Shown piece after piece: positions 15,977 through 25,402 of a stretch of DNA of 64,000 nt. The stretch lies in the NCBI RefSeq assembly GCF_030159855.1, contig NZ_BSNG01000001.1:248001-312000 (forward strand), read 5' to 3'. The position numbers were made by a program, and so were the translations under genes. The notes beneath the pieces were generated by a model. The model was not told where the DNA came from and did no database searches. It saw nothing but the letters and a program-made list of their open reading frames with translations. This stretch comes from Devosia yakushimensis. Its GTDB lineage: Bacteria; Pseudomonadota; Alphaproteobacteria; Rhizobiales; Devosiaceae. The stretch's first letter is position 1. Each line of letters starts with the position of its first letter.

Positions 15977-17917
15977 ATGAAACAACAAGATGACTTGGTT
16001 CGTCGACTTACCAGGCGACCCGGCCGCGGCCTCGCGGGAGCAGTCGCTGTGGCGGCAATGCTTGCGGCAGCCGCCCCGGCGCTGGCCCAACAGCAGTCAC
16101 CAGTGCTGGACGCGCTGGTGGAAAGCGGCGAGCTGCCGCCCGTCGCCGAACGCCTGCCGGCCAATCCGCTGGTGGTGACACCGGTCGAGGGCGTGGGCAC
16201 CTATGGCGGCACCTGGCGCTCGGCGCTGCGCGGCGGGCTCGACAATGCCTGGATCGCCCGCACCGTCGCCTATGACGGGCTGGTGCGCTACGACCGCGAG
16301 TGGAAGCAGATCATTCCCAACCTGGCGGAAAGCTGGGAAGTCAGCGCTGATGCCAAGACCTATACGTTCAAGCTGCGCGAAGGGCTCAAGTGGAATAACG
16401 GCAAGCCGTTTACGACAGCCGATATCGCCTTTGCGGTCGAGTTGCTCAAGGAGCCGAGCTATTCGGTCGGCGGGTTCGTGAAGAACCCCAACAATCCGGT
16501 CGACATCGAGGTGGTGGACGACACCACGTTCAAGTTCGTTTTCGAAAAGCCCAATGGCGTGATCATGGACGAGCTGGCCAGCGTCAATGGCTTCTCGATC
16601 GTCTCGCTCAACAAGGAATATTGCAGCCAGTTCTATCCCAAATACAATCCGGACGCCGCCGAACAGGCCAAGGCAGCCGGGTTCGAGACCTGGGAATTGT
16701 GGATGACGGACCGCTGCAGCTGGGCCACCGAAACCATCCGCTGGGCCAATCCAGAATTGCCGATGATGAATGCCTGGAAGGTCAAGGAGCCGCTGACCGG
16801 CAGCGCCACCCGGGTAACCTTCGAGCGCAATCCCTATTACTGGAAGGTTGATACCGAGGGTAACCAGCTTCCCTATATCGACAATCTCGAAATGCGCGTG
16901 TCGGACTCGGTGGAAGAGCTGACCCTGTTGGCGCTCAATGGCGAGATCGATTTCCAGGATCGCCATATCGCCACCGTCGCCAACCAGCCCCTGTTCTATG
17001 ACGGCCAGGAAGCGGGCGATTATCGCATGGGCGAGGAAATCCAGTCCTCCTCCAACACCATGGTCATCCAGTTCAACCTCAATCACGTCGACCCCAAGCG
17101 GCGCGAGCTGTTCCAGAACAAGGATTTCCGCATCGGCATTTCCCATGCCATCGACCGGGCCGAGATCATCGACGTGGTCTTTACCGGACAGGGCGAACCC
17201 TTCCAGGTGGCCCCGCGGCCGGAATCCCCGTTCTACAACGAGGAGTATGCCAAGCAGTATACCGAGTTCGACCCGGCATTGGCGGCCCAGCATCTTGAGG
17301 CTGCCGGGCTGATCAAGGGCGGCGATGGCATGTATACCTTTGCCGACGGCTCACCGCTGGTGATCACCATCGACACCATTGCCTCGCTGCGCCCCGAATG
17401 GCCGGACATGCTCGAACTCATCCAACTGCAGTTGCAGGCCGCCGGGATCAAGCTCGAGATCAACAATATCGACCGCACGCTCTATTACGAAAAGCGCCCG
17501 CTGGGTGATTATGATGCCCAGGTCTGGGGTGGCGATGGCGGCCTCGATGTGGTGCAAGAGCCGCGCTACTACATGGCTTCGGGCGATGAATCGGTCTGGG
17601 CCTATCGTTGGGCGCAGTGGTTCAACGGTTCGCGGCCCGAAATCGCCGAAGAGCCGGCCGAATGGGCCAAGCAGCAGATGGACCTCTACAACCAGCTGCG
17701 CGGCGAAGGCGATCCGGACAAGCGGACCGAGCTGATGAAGCAGATCCTGACCCTTGGGCAGGAGAACTTCCCGGTGATCGGCGTCAGCCTGCCCGGCAAC
17801 ACCTACTACATCGCCAAGAACAATATGCGGAACATCCCGCCGACCCTGTTCCAGGCTTACCTGTTCCCGACCCCGGCGCCTTACGATCCCTTCCAGTGGT
17901 ATTTCGCCGCGGAATAA
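15977..17917 (+). CDS. ABC transporter substrate-binding protein, family 5 (oligopeptide/oligosaccharide type)
   Basis: This is a large periplasmic binding protein, 646 aa, of the DppA/OppA superfamily. An N-terminal Sec signal is visible: basic residues, a hydrophobic alanine-rich core, and cleavage after APALAQ near residue 38. The family 5 core includes LAESWEVSADAKTYTFKLRE near residue 120. The length exceeds DppA (about 535) and fits the long alphaproteobacterial members that bind oligosaccharides rather than peptides. With the heparinase upstream and DUF2264 protein downstream, an acidic or substituted oligosaccharide is the likely ligand. A repeat-filled 280-bp gap separates it from the permease genes. 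Confidence 0.92.
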   Translation: MKQQDDLVRRLTRRPGRGLAGAVAVAAMLAAAAPALAQQQSPVLDALVESGELPPVAERLPANPLVVTPVEGVGTYGGTWRSALRGGLDNAWIARTVAYDGLVRYDREWKQIIPNLAESWEVSADAKTYTFKLREGLKWNNGKPFTTADIAFAVELLKEPSYSVGGFVKNPNNPVDIEVVDDTTFKFVFEKPNGVIMDELASVNGFSIVSLNKEYCSQFYPKYNPDAAEQAKAAGFETWELWMTDRCSWATETIRWANPELPMMNAWKVKEPLTGSATRVTFERNPYYWKVDTEGNQLPYIDNLEMRVSDSVEELTLLALNGEIDFQDRHIATVANQPLFYDGQEAGDYRMGEEIQSSSNTMVIQFNLNHVDPKRRELFQNKDFRIGISHAIDRAEIIDVVFTGQGEPFQVAPRPESPFYNEEYAKQYTEFDPALAAQHLEAAGLIKGGDGMYTFADGSPLVITIDTIASLRPEWPDMLELIQLQLQAAGIKLEINNIDRTLYYEKRPLGDYDAQVWGGDGGLDVVQEPRYYMASGDESVWAYRWAQWFNGSRPEIAEEPAEWAKQQMDLYNQLRGEGDPDKRTELMKQILTLGQENFPVIGVSLPGNTYYIAKNNMRNIPPTLFQAYLFPTPAPYDPFQWYFAAE

Positions 17918-18004
17918 CAGGTTCCTCCCCACCCTCGCGGCCGGTGACGGCTGCGGGGGATGGAGGGCGGTTAAGGCCACGCGTTGGCCACAAGCACAAA
18001 ACGA

Positions 18005-18149
18005 CACCTCCCCCTGATGGGGGAGGCTGGGAGGGGGTGGCGAGAGCCACGGACCTGGAGTTTGCGGCAGCATACCCTCGCCCTGCTCGATCACGGACTT
18101 AGCAAGCTAGGTCCTATCTCGCTTCCCTCCCCACGAGGGGGAGGGTGGC
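18005..18149. repeat. Composite repeat (family B arm plus module D copy)
   Basis: 18005-18043 carries the CCTCCCCCT-GAT-GGGGGAGG hairpin. 18069-18149 repeats the module at 2438-2518, with hairpin GGACTTAGC/GCTAGGTCC at 18095-18114 and a terminal CCCTCCCC/GGGGAGGG pair. It fills the gap between the binding-protein gene and the first permease gene; no gene is visible there. Confidence 0.75.
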
Positions 18150-18197
18150 CCGACTGAAAGGTCGGAGAGCTCGATAGTTTAGATTGGAGACGCCGAG

Positions 18198-19190
18198 ATG
18201 CTGCGTTTCGTGACGAGCCGGCTGATTGCGATGGTCTTGACCATCTGGGCGGTGAGCTTTGTGGCTTTTGCCATCATTCAATTGCCGCCGGGCGATTACC
18301 TCACGACCTATATGGCGACGCTCGCGGCCAATGGCGACCGGGTCGACCCTGCTGCCATCGAGGCGTTGCGCCGGCAATATGGGTTCGGCGAACCCTATCT
18401 GGTGCAATATTGGAAATGGGTCAGCGGCATCGTGCTGCGTGGCGATTTCGGGCAGAGTTTTGAATGGAAGGCGCCGGTTACCACGCTGATCTGGGGACGG
18501 CTGGGCAATTCCATCCTGCTCGAAGGGCTGGCCGTTATCGTGATGTGGCTGGTGGCTTTGCCCATCGGCATCTATGCGGCGGTGCGCAAATATTCGCTGG
18601 GCGATTACCTCGCCACCATTGGCGGGTTCATTGGCCTCGCCATTCCCAATTTCTTCTTCGCGCTGATCCTGATGTATCTCAGCTTTGTCTGGTTCGGGGA
18701 AACCATTGGCGGGTTGTTCTCGCCGGGCATGGAAAATGCCCGCTGGAGCCTCGAACGCATCTGGGATTTCGCCAGCCATGCCTGGGCACCCATCCTGGTG
18801 CTGTCGACGGCGGGCACGGCCGAGCTGATCCGCATCCTGCGCGCCAATCTGCTCGATGAGCTGAAAAAGCCCTATGTGACCACGGCGCGGGCCAAGGGGC
18901 TTTCGGAAACCCGGGCCATTCTCAAATATCCCGTGCGCGTGGCGCTCAATCCGCTGGTTTCGACCATTGGCTGGCTGTTGCCGGCGCTGGTGTCGAGCTC
19001 GGTGATCGTGTCGGTGGTGCTGAACCTGCCGACGGCCGGCCCGCTGCTGCTGCGCTCGCTCACCAGCCAGGACATGTATCTGGCCGGCGCGATCATCATG
19101 CTGCTGGGCATTCTGACGGTGATCGGCACGCTGATTTCCGACCTGATCCTGGCCTGGATCGACCCCCGCATCCGCTATGGGAGCCGATAA
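18198..19190 (+). CDS. ABC transporter permease (DppB/OppB type)
   Basis: This inner-membrane permease has 330 aa and the usual DppB layout: one N-terminal membrane helix (residues 8-30), a periplasmic loop, then five helices. The cytoplasmic EAA-loop is AKGLSETRAILKYPVRVALNPLVS near residue 235, and the C-terminus is ILAWIDPRIRYGSR, as in the family. A GGAG sequence precedes the ATG. Its stop codon abuts the ATG of the next permease. Confidence 0.95.
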   Translation: MLRFVTSRLIAMVLTIWAVSFVAFAIIQLPPGDYLTTYMATLAANGDRVDPAAIEALRRQYGFGEPYLVQYWKWVSGIVLRGDFGQSFEWKAPVTTLIWGRLGNSILLEGLAVIVMWLVALPIGIYAAVRKYSLGDYLATIGGFIGLAIPNFFFALILMYLSFVWFGETIGGLFSPGMENARWSLERIWDFASHAWAPILVLSTAGTAELIRILRANLLDELKKPYVTTARAKGLSETRAILKYPVRVALNPLVSTIGWLLPALVSSSVIVSVVLNLPTAGPLLLRSLTSQDMYLAGAIIMLLGILTVIGTLISDLILAWIDPRIRYGSR

Positions 19191-20330
19191 ATGGCGGCAG
19201 ACACCATGACCGATATTGCCGAACCCATCGTAATCAAGAAGGCCAAGCGCGAGAGCCAGTTCGCCCTGATGTGGCGGCGGTTCCGCCAGCACAAGCTGGC
19301 GCTGGTGAGCCTGTGGATCATCCTGGCCTTTTACCTGGTGGCGCTGCTGGCCGAGTTCCTGGCGCCATTCGATCCGTCGCAATACAATCCGCGCTATACC
19401 TATGCGCCGCCCCAGGGGATCGAATTTTTCTCGACCAATGAGGATGGCTCGTGGTCGTTCGGGCCCTATGTGAACGGGTACAAGAGCGAGATCGACCCCA
19501 AGGCGATGCGCCGGACCTTCGTTATCGACGAAGAGACCAAGATTCCGGTGCAGTTCTTCGTGCCGTCCGAGCCCTATATGCTGGCGGGCGTCATTCCGAT
19601 GTCGGTCAAGCTGTTCGGCGTCACCGAGCCACGGGCGCCGCTTTATGTGCTGGGGGCCGACCGGCTGGGCCGCGACCTGCTGAGCCGGCTGATCCATGGT
19701 ACGCGCATTTCGCTGTCCATTGGCCTGGCGGGCGTGACGCTGAGCCTGTTTTTCGGCATCATTATCGGCGGGTTCTCGGGCTATTATGGCGGCTGGTTCG
19801 ATGGCGCCGTGATGCGCGTGATCGAGTTCATCCGCTCCATGCCGACGATCCCGCTGTGGCTGGGGCTGGCGGCGGCGCTGCCCAAGGATTGGAGCGCGCT
19901 CCAGACCTATTTCGCCATTACCATCATTCTCAGCCTGATAGGCTGGACGGAATTGGCGCGCGTGGTGCGTGGGCGGTTCCTCAGTCTGAGGACCGAGGAT
20001 TTCGTGACTGCTGCGCAGCTTGATGGGGCCAGCGACTGGCGCATCATCACCCGGCATATGGTGCCCAGTTTCATGAGCCATATCATTGCGGCGGCGACGC
20101 TGGCCGTGCCGGGAATGATCCTGGCGGAGACGGCATTGTCCTTCCTCGGACTTGGCCTACAGGCGCCCATCGTCAGCTGGGGCACGCTGCTGCAGGACGC
20201 CCAGAATATCCGCACCCTGGCCAGTGCACCGTGGCTTTTGGCGCCCGGGCTCTGCGTGGTGATTGTCATTCTTTCCCTCAATTTCTTCGGAGATGGATTG
20301 CGCGATGCTGCAGACCCCCATGGCCGATAA
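19191..20330 (+). CDS. ABC transporter permease (DppC/OppC type)
   Basis: This is the second permease, 379 aa. After the first membrane helix (about residues 35-58) it has an extended loop of roughly 110 residues, longer than in E. coli DppC, ending at the conserved GADRLGRDLLSRLIHGTRISL. The EAA-loop QLDGASDWRIITRHMVPSFMSHI lies near residue 280, and the end reads NFFGDGLRDAADPHGR. Long loops of this kind are common in the oligosaccharide branch of these importers. Its 3' end overlaps the start of the next gene by 26 nt. Confidence 0.95.
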   Translation: MAADTMTDIAEPIVIKKAKRESQFALMWRRFRQHKLALVSLWIILAFYLVALLAEFLAPFDPSQYNPRYTYAPPQGIEFFSTNEDGSWSFGPYVNGYKSEIDPKAMRRTFVIDEETKIPVQFFVPSEPYMLAGVIPMSVKLFGVTEPRAPLYVLGADRLGRDLLSRLIHGTRISLSIGLAGVTLSLFFGIIIGGFSGYYGGWFDGAVMRVIEFIRSMPTIPLWLGLAAALPKDWSALQTYFAITIILSLIGWTELARVVRGRFLSLRTEDFVTAAQLDGASDWRIITRHMVPSFMSHIIAAATLAVPGMILAETALSFLGLGLQAPIVSWGTLLQDAQNIRTLASAPWLLAPGLCVVIVILSLNFFGDGLRDAADPHGR

Positions 20331-21342
20331 GCCGCTCCTCAAAATCGAGAATATGTCGATCAGCTTCTCCTCGCCGGACGAGCCCGATATCGAAGCCGTG
20401 CGCCAGGTGGACCTGACGCTGACGCCGGGCAAGACGCTGTGCCTCGTGGGTGAAAGCGGTTGCGGCAAGTCGGTGACGGCGCGGGCGATTTTGCGCCTGC
20501 TCGACAAGAACGCCAAGATCGGCACCGGCCGCATCCTGTTCGACGAGCCGGGTGGCGCCAATGTCGACCTGGCGGCGCTCAAGCCCGACAGCCCCGCCAT
20601 GCGGGCGGTACGCGGCAATCATATCTCGATGATCTTTCAGGAGCCGATGAGCTCGCTGTCGCCGGTGCATACGATTGGCGACCAGATCGACGAGATGATG
20701 GTGATCCATGAAGGGCTCAAACCCAAGCAGGCGCGCGAACGCACTGTGGCCCTGCTCGACCAGGTGGGGATTCCCGGTGCGCGGGAACGGGCGGATGCGT
20801 ATCCGTTCCAGCTCTCGGGCGGGCTGCGGCAGCGCGCGATGATTGCCATGGCGCTGGCCTGTACACCCAACCTGTTGATCGCCGACGAGCCGACCACGGC
20901 GCTGGATGTGACGACGCAGGCGCAGATTTTGGACCTGTTGCGGCAATTGCAGGCCGATTACGGCATGGCCATGCTGTTCATCACCCATGATCTGGGTGTG
21001 GTGGCCGAAATCGCCGACGAGGTGGCGGTGATGTATCTGGGCGACGTGGTGGAGCAGGGCAGCGTCTATGACGTGTTCTCGGCGCCCCAGCACCCCTATA
21101 CGCAGGCGCTGATGGCCTCCATTCCCAAAATGGCGCGCAAGGCCGAGCGCGTGCGGCTCTCGCCCATCAAGGGCACGGTGCCTTCGCCCAAGGACCGGCC
21201 CAGGGGCTGTGCCTTTACCAGCCGCTGCCCCTATGCGTTCGAACCCTGTTCCACCGTGACCCCGGAACGGACGGCGGTGGGCGCCAACCATCATGCGCGG
21301 TGTCATCTGCTGACCCGGGCCAAGACGGAGGCGCTGGCATGA
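20305..21342 (+). CDS. ABC transporter ATP-binding protein (DppD/OppD type)
   Basis: This is the first ATPase of the importer, 345 aa. It shows Walker A GESGCGKSV near residue 45, the ABC signature LSGGLRQRAMIAMAL, and Walker B LLIADEPTTALD. The C-terminal oligopeptide/dipeptide ATPase extension carries cysteines (RGCAFTSRCPYAFEPC) that in this family bind a 4Fe-4S cluster. The start could be the ATG at 20305 or 20320; both lie within the end of the permease gene, indicating coupling. Its stop overlaps the next ATG (ATGA). Confidence 0.94.
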   Translation: MLQTPMADKPLLKIENMSISFSSPDEPDIEAVRQVDLTLTPGKTLCLVGESGCGKSVTARAILRLLDKNAKIGTGRILFDEPGGANVDLAALKPDSPAMRAVRGNHISMIFQEPMSSLSPVHTIGDQIDEMMVIHEGLKPKQARERTVALLDQVGIPGARERADAYPFQLSGGLRQRAMIAMALACTPNLLIADEPTTALDVTTQAQILDLLRQLQADYGMAMLFITHDLGVVAEIADEVAVMYLGDVVEQGSVYDVFSAPQHPYTQALMASIPKMARKAERVRLSPIKGTVPSPKDRPRGCAFTSRCPYAFEPCSTVTPERTAVGANHHARCHLLTRAKTEALA

Positions 21343-22376
21343 GCACGCTTTTGACCGTCGAGAACCTGTCCAAACACTATACCGTCAAATCCGGGATATT
21401 CGCCCCGATGCGGCAGCTCGATGCGCTGACCGATATCAATTTGACTGTCGAGGCGGGAGAGACGCTGGCCATTGTGGGCGAGAGCGGGTGCGGCAAGACC
21501 ACTCTGGGCCGCTGCATCATCAATGCGCAGCCTTCGAGCGGCGGGCGGGTGGTTTATCACCCGAAAACGGGCGGCGATGTCGAGCTGACGGCGCTCAACA
21601 AGCGGCAGATCAAGCCCTGGCGGCAGGATATCCGCATGATCTTCCAGGACCCGATGAGCTCGCTCAACCCCAATATGCGGGTGTTCGACATCGTCGCCGA
21701 GCCGCTGCGCATCCATAAAGTGTGTAAGGGCCGCGAGCTGGAAGAGCGGGTTATCTCAACGCTGGCCAAGGTGGGCATATCTGCCGATGCCGTGGGGCGC
21801 TATCCGCATGCCTTTTCCGGCGGGCAGCGGCAGCGCATCGGCATTGCCCGGGCGCTGGTGCTGGACCCAAAGCTGGTGATTGCCGACGAGGCCGTATCGG
21901 CGCTTGATGTTTCGATCCAGGCGCAGGTGCTGAACCTGTTGGAAGACCTCAAGGCCGAATTCGGGCTGACCTATATTTTCATCAGCCACGATCTGGGCGT
22001 GGTCAATTACATCGCTGACCGGGTGGTGGTGATGTATCTGGGCCATGTGGTGGAAAATGCGCCCACCGAAATGCTGTTCGAGCGGCCGCGCCATCCCTAT
22101 ACCGAAGTGCTGCTGGAAGCCCTGCCGATTGCCGATCCGACACGGCGCAAGGGGCGCAAGACCGAAGTGCGCGGGGAAATTCCCTATCTGGGCAATCGGC
22201 CCGTGGGTTGCCCGTTTCACACCCGCTGCAAATATGCCCAGGACCGCTGCCGCACGGAAAAACCGGTGCTGCGGTCCATCAATGGCACCGCCCAGGAAGC
22301 GGCCTGCCACTTTGCCGAAACATTGGAATTGAAGGGCGCTTACGAAGATGCGCCCGTGACCGGGACCTATGCATAG
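21339..22376 (+). CDS. ABC transporter ATP-binding protein (DppF/OppF type)
   Basis: This is the second ATPase, 345 aa. It has Walker A GESGCGKTT near residue 50, the signature FSGGQRQRIGIARAL, Walker B LVIADEAVSALD, and the C-terminal cysteine-containing segment CPFHTRCKYAQDRC. Walker B reads DEAVSALD rather than the usual DEPTSALD; the catalytic Glu is kept. The ATG overlaps the preceding stop by 4 nt, and the stop directly abuts the ATG of the DUF2264 gene. Confidence 0.94.
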   Translation: MSTLLTVENLSKHYTVKSGIFAPMRQLDALTDINLTVEAGETLAIVGESGCGKTTLGRCIINAQPSSGGRVVYHPKTGGDVELTALNKRQIKPWRQDIRMIFQDPMSSLNPNMRVFDIVAEPLRIHKVCKGRELEERVISTLAKVGISADAVGRYPHAFSGGQRQRIGIARALVLDPKLVIADEAVSALDVSIQAQVLNLLEDLKAEFGLTYIFISHDLGVVNYIADRVVVMYLGHVVENAPTEMLFERPRHPYTEVLLEALPIADPTRRKGRKTEVRGEIPYLGNRPVGCPFHTRCKYAQDRCRTEKPVLRSINGTAQEAACHFAETLELKGAYEDAPVTGTYA

Positions 22377-24230
22377 ATGACTTACGATCCAGCCTCCGCA
22401 AATCCGCTTTTTGGCAATCCGCTCAAGACGCGCGCCGATGTCGAAAAGGGCCTGCGCGACCTGTTCAATCCGCTCCTGCCCTATTTCTCCGAGGGTGCCG
22501 CGCGGGTGCGGCTCGATGGTGGCGCTGCCCATTTCGACCGGGCTGCGGCCGATCTCGAAGGCTTTGCGCGGCCGCTTTGGGGGCTGACGCCCCTGGCGGC
22601 GGGCGGGGCGGAATTCGACCATTGGGAACTCTATCGCCGTGGCCTGGCCAATGGCACCGATCCCGAGCATCCCGAATATTGGGGGCAGGTCAATTCGACC
22701 GACCAGCGCATGGTGGAGCTGGCGGCCATCGGCTTCACGCTGCGCCTCCTGCCGCATCTGGTCTGGGAGCCGCTGCCGCAAAAGGCCAAGGATAACCTCG
22801 CCGCCTATCTCAAGCATGCGCGGCAATTCGATTACGCCGACAATAACTGGAAATTCTTCCGCATCCTGGTCGATCTGGGGCTGGAAGAATGCGGGGTCGA
22901 ATTCGACCGCTCGCTGACCGAGAAATATCTCGAAGAACTCGATGGCTTTTATCTGGGCGATGGCTGGTATCGCGACGGCAATGTGCGGCGCGTGGACCAT
23001 TACATTCCCTTCGCCATGCATTTTTATGGGCTGATCTATTCCAAGCTCGCCAGGAATGACGACAAGCGCGTCGCGGCCTACCGGGAGCGGGCGGCCTTGT
23101 TTGCCAAGGATATCCGCCACTGGTTCGATGAGGATGGCGGCACGCTGGCCTTTGGGCGGAGCCTTACCTATCGCTTTGCCTGTGGCGGCATCTGGGGGGC
23201 ACTGGCCTTTGCCGATCTCGAAGCCCTGCCCTGGGGCGAGATCAAGGGGCAGTTCATGCGCCATCTGCGCTGGTGGAGTACCCAGCCGATTGCCAATCGC
23301 GACGGTGTGCTGTCGGTGGGCTATGGCTATCCCAACCTGATCATGAGCGAAAATTACAATTCGGCGGGTTCGCCCTATTGGGCGCTCAAGGCGTTTTTGC
23401 CGCTGGCTTTGCCGGCTGACCATCCATTCTGGACGGCGGAGGAGGCTCCCGCGGTGACGCCGAGCGAGCCGGTGCCGCTCAAGCATCCGGGCATGGTGGT
23501 GCAGCACACGGCAGGCAATGTGGTGGCCCTGTCGAGCGGGCAGCAGAATTGGCAGATGCGCTGGGGCGCAGAGAAATATGCCAAATTCGTCTATTCCTCG
23601 CGCTATGGCTTTTCGGTCGAGAGCGATGAGCGGGCCTATAACGGGGCGGCTTTCGACGGCATGCTGGGGTTGAGCGATGATGGCCGGCATTATCGCGTGC
23701 GCGAGAGCAATGAGGTGGCCCAGATTGCCGGCCATACGCTCTTTGCCCAATGGAAGCCCTGGGCCGATGTGAGCGTCGAGACTTGGCTCGTGCCGCAGGG
23801 CGATTGGCATGTGCGGGTACACAGGATTACCACGCCCCGCGCCCTTCATGGCACTGAAGGCGGGTTCGCCATCGGCCGGGCCGACCTCAATGCGGATAAG
23901 CTCAGCGAGGGGGCCGGGCGGGCGGTGGCGCGCAGCCAGAGCGATGTGAGCGCCATTGTCGATCTTGGCGGGCAGCGCGATGGGCGGGCGCAGAAGGCGC
24001 TGCCCAATACCAATCTCATCGTGGCCAAAACCATCGTGCCGCAATTGCGCGGGGAGATTCCGGCGGGCACGACTGTCCTGATGACGGCGGTGTTGGCATT
24101 GCCGGCCGGTGCGGCGGCTGAAACCTCGCTCGACAAGGTGCCGGCGGCCCCCGATCTCGGAGTGCTGGAGGCGCTGATCCGGGAAGAGGGTATCGAGGTC
24201 ACAGCCATTCAGGTGGCGGAGCGGTTCTGA
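22377..24230 (+). CDS. DUF2264 domain-containing protein
   Basis: This is a 617-aa cytoplasmic protein with no signal peptide. The N-terminal part (to about residue 360) has the DUF2264 features NPLKTRADVEKGLRDLFNPLLPYF, WGQVNSTDQRMVELAAIGF and DNNWKFFRILVDLGLEE, predicted to form an alpha/alpha barrel like many carbohydrate-active enzymes. The C-terminal third is beta-rich. No experimentally fixed activity for DUF2264 is known to me. Its position directly after the importer and before a 2-hydroxyacid dehydrogenase suggests a glycoside hydrolase or lyase acting on the imported saccharide. It starts at the base after the preceding stop codon. Confidence 0.88.
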   Translation: MTYDPASANPLFGNPLKTRADVEKGLRDLFNPLLPYFSEGAARVRLDGGAAHFDRAAADLEGFARPLWGLTPLAAGGAEFDHWELYRRGLANGTDPEHPEYWGQVNSTDQRMVELAAIGFTLRLLPHLVWEPLPQKAKDNLAAYLKHARQFDYADNNWKFFRILVDLGLEECGVEFDRSLTEKYLEELDGFYLGDGWYRDGNVRRVDHYIPFAMHFYGLIYSKLARNDDKRVAAYRERAALFAKDIRHWFDEDGGTLAFGRSLTYRFACGGIWGALAFADLEALPWGEIKGQFMRHLRWWSTQPIANRDGVLSVGYGYPNLIMSENYNSAGSPYWALKAFLPLALPADHPFWTAEEAPAVTPSEPVPLKHPGMVVQHTAGNVVALSSGQQNWQMRWGAEKYAKFVYSSRYGFSVESDERAYNGAAFDGMLGLSDDGRHYRVRESNEVAQIAGHTLFAQWKPWADVSVETWLVPQGDWHVRVHRITTPRALHGTEGGFAIGRADLNADKLSEGAGRAVARSQSDVSAIVDLGGQRDGRAQKALPNTNLIVAKTIVPQLRGEIPAGTTVLMTAVLALPAGAAAETSLDKVPAAPDLGVLEALIREEGIEVTAIQVAERF

Positions 24231-25237
24231 TGCGACCAAAACTCGCCTTCGCCATGGCGGCGGACAAGACCAGATATGTGTTCGACGAGCAGGCGCTCGC
24301 CCGGCTGGCGAAAACTTGCGATATCGTTGCGGCTGAACCGCTGGAGGATTTTTCAGCAGCCGGGGCCCGGGCCGTGCTGGGGCAGATCGATATTCTGGTA
24401 ACCGGCTGGGGCTGCCCGGTGGTAACGGCCGCGGTGGTGGCGGCGGCGCCGAACCTCAAGCTGATCGCTCATGCCGCGGGAACGGTGAAGTTCACTTTGG
24501 ACCCGGCGGTCTATGAGGCCGGGATTGTGGTGACGCATGCGGCCGACGCCAATGCGGTGCCGGTGGCCGAGTTCACGCTGGCCTCGATCATCTATGCCAA
24601 TAAGCGGGTGTTCGAGCTGCGCGATCTCTACCGCGCCGATCACAGCCGGCGCTCGACCTATGCGGTGATGGATGAGCCGATCGGCAATTATCATCGCACG
24701 ATCGGGCTGGTGGGCGCCTCGCGCATCGGGCGGCGGGTGGCCAAGTTCCTCGAAGGGTTCGATTTCACGGTGCTGTTGAGCGATCCCTTTGTCAGCGCCA
24801 ACGATCCCATTACCAAAAGCGTTGAGCTGGTTGATCTCGATACGCTGATGGCGCGTTCCGATGTGGTGAGCATTCATGCCCCGTCCTTGCCCTCGACCCG
24901 GGCGATGATTGGGGCAAGGCAGCTCAAGCTGATGAAGGACGGGGCTGCGTTCATCAATACGGCGCGCGGTGCGCTGATCGATGAGGCGGCGCTGATTGCC
25001 GAATTGCGCACTGGGCGCATTCATGCGGTGATCGATGTGACCGATCCCGAGATTCCCGAGGCGGGCTCGCCGTTCTATGATCTGCCCAATGTGTTCCTGA
25101 CCCCGCATGTGGCGGGGGCAGTGGGCACCGAAAGGCAGCGGCTGGGGCAGATGGCCATCGAGGAAATCGAGCGGTTTGTCGCGGGGCGGCCACTGGAATA
25201 TGCGGTGGTGCCGGAGGCGTTGGAACGACTGGCCTGA
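24230..25237 (+). CDS. D-2-hydroxyacid dehydrogenase family protein
   Basis: This is an NAD(P)-dependent oxidoreductase, 335 aa. The cofactor-binding motif is GLVGASRIGRRVAKFL near residue 161, where the usual GxGxxG reads GASRIG. The catalytic Arg and Glu regions (NTARGALIDEAAL, then DVTDPEIPEAGSPFYDLPNVFLTPHVAGA with the catalytic His) are present. It shares one base with the DUF2264 stop codon (TGATG). In this operon it probably reduces or oxidises a keto-acid sugar derivative. A family B repeat follows before the next gene. Confidence 0.9.
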   Translation: MRPKLAFAMAADKTRYVFDEQALARLAKTCDIVAAEPLEDFSAAGARAVLGQIDILVTGWGCPVVTAAVVAAAPNLKLIAHAAGTVKFTLDPAVYEAGIVVTHAADANAVPVAEFTLASIIYANKRVFELRDLYRADHSRRSTYAVMDEPIGNYHRTIGLVGASRIGRRVAKFLEGFDFTVLLSDPFVSANDPITKSVELVDLDTLMARSDVVSIHAPSLPSTRAMIGARQLKLMKDGAAFINTARGALIDEAALIAELRTGRIHAVIDVTDPEIPEAGSPFYDLPNVFLTPHVAGAVGTERQRLGQMAIEEIERFVAGRPLEYAVVPEALERLA

Positions 25238-25257
25238 GAGCGGTGGTTGCGGGAGCA

Positions 25258-25380
25258 TACCCCCTCCCTTGATCCCTCCCCACAAGGGGGAGGGTGTCGA
25301 CTGGATGTCTGGTGGGTACGAGGCTCGGCACCCACTGCGCCAACAGCTCCCCCTTGATGGGGGAGGCCGGGAGGGGTGGC
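25258..25380. repeat. Inverted repeat family B (paired), inside the catabolic operon
   Basis: Arms near 25258-25295 and 25345-25380 contain CCTCCC/GGGAGG blocks. It separates the hydroxyacid dehydrogenase gene from the acyltransferase fusion in an otherwise closely spaced operon. Confidence 0.7.
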
Positions 25381-25402
25381 GAGAGCCCCGATGGAGAATT
25401 GA

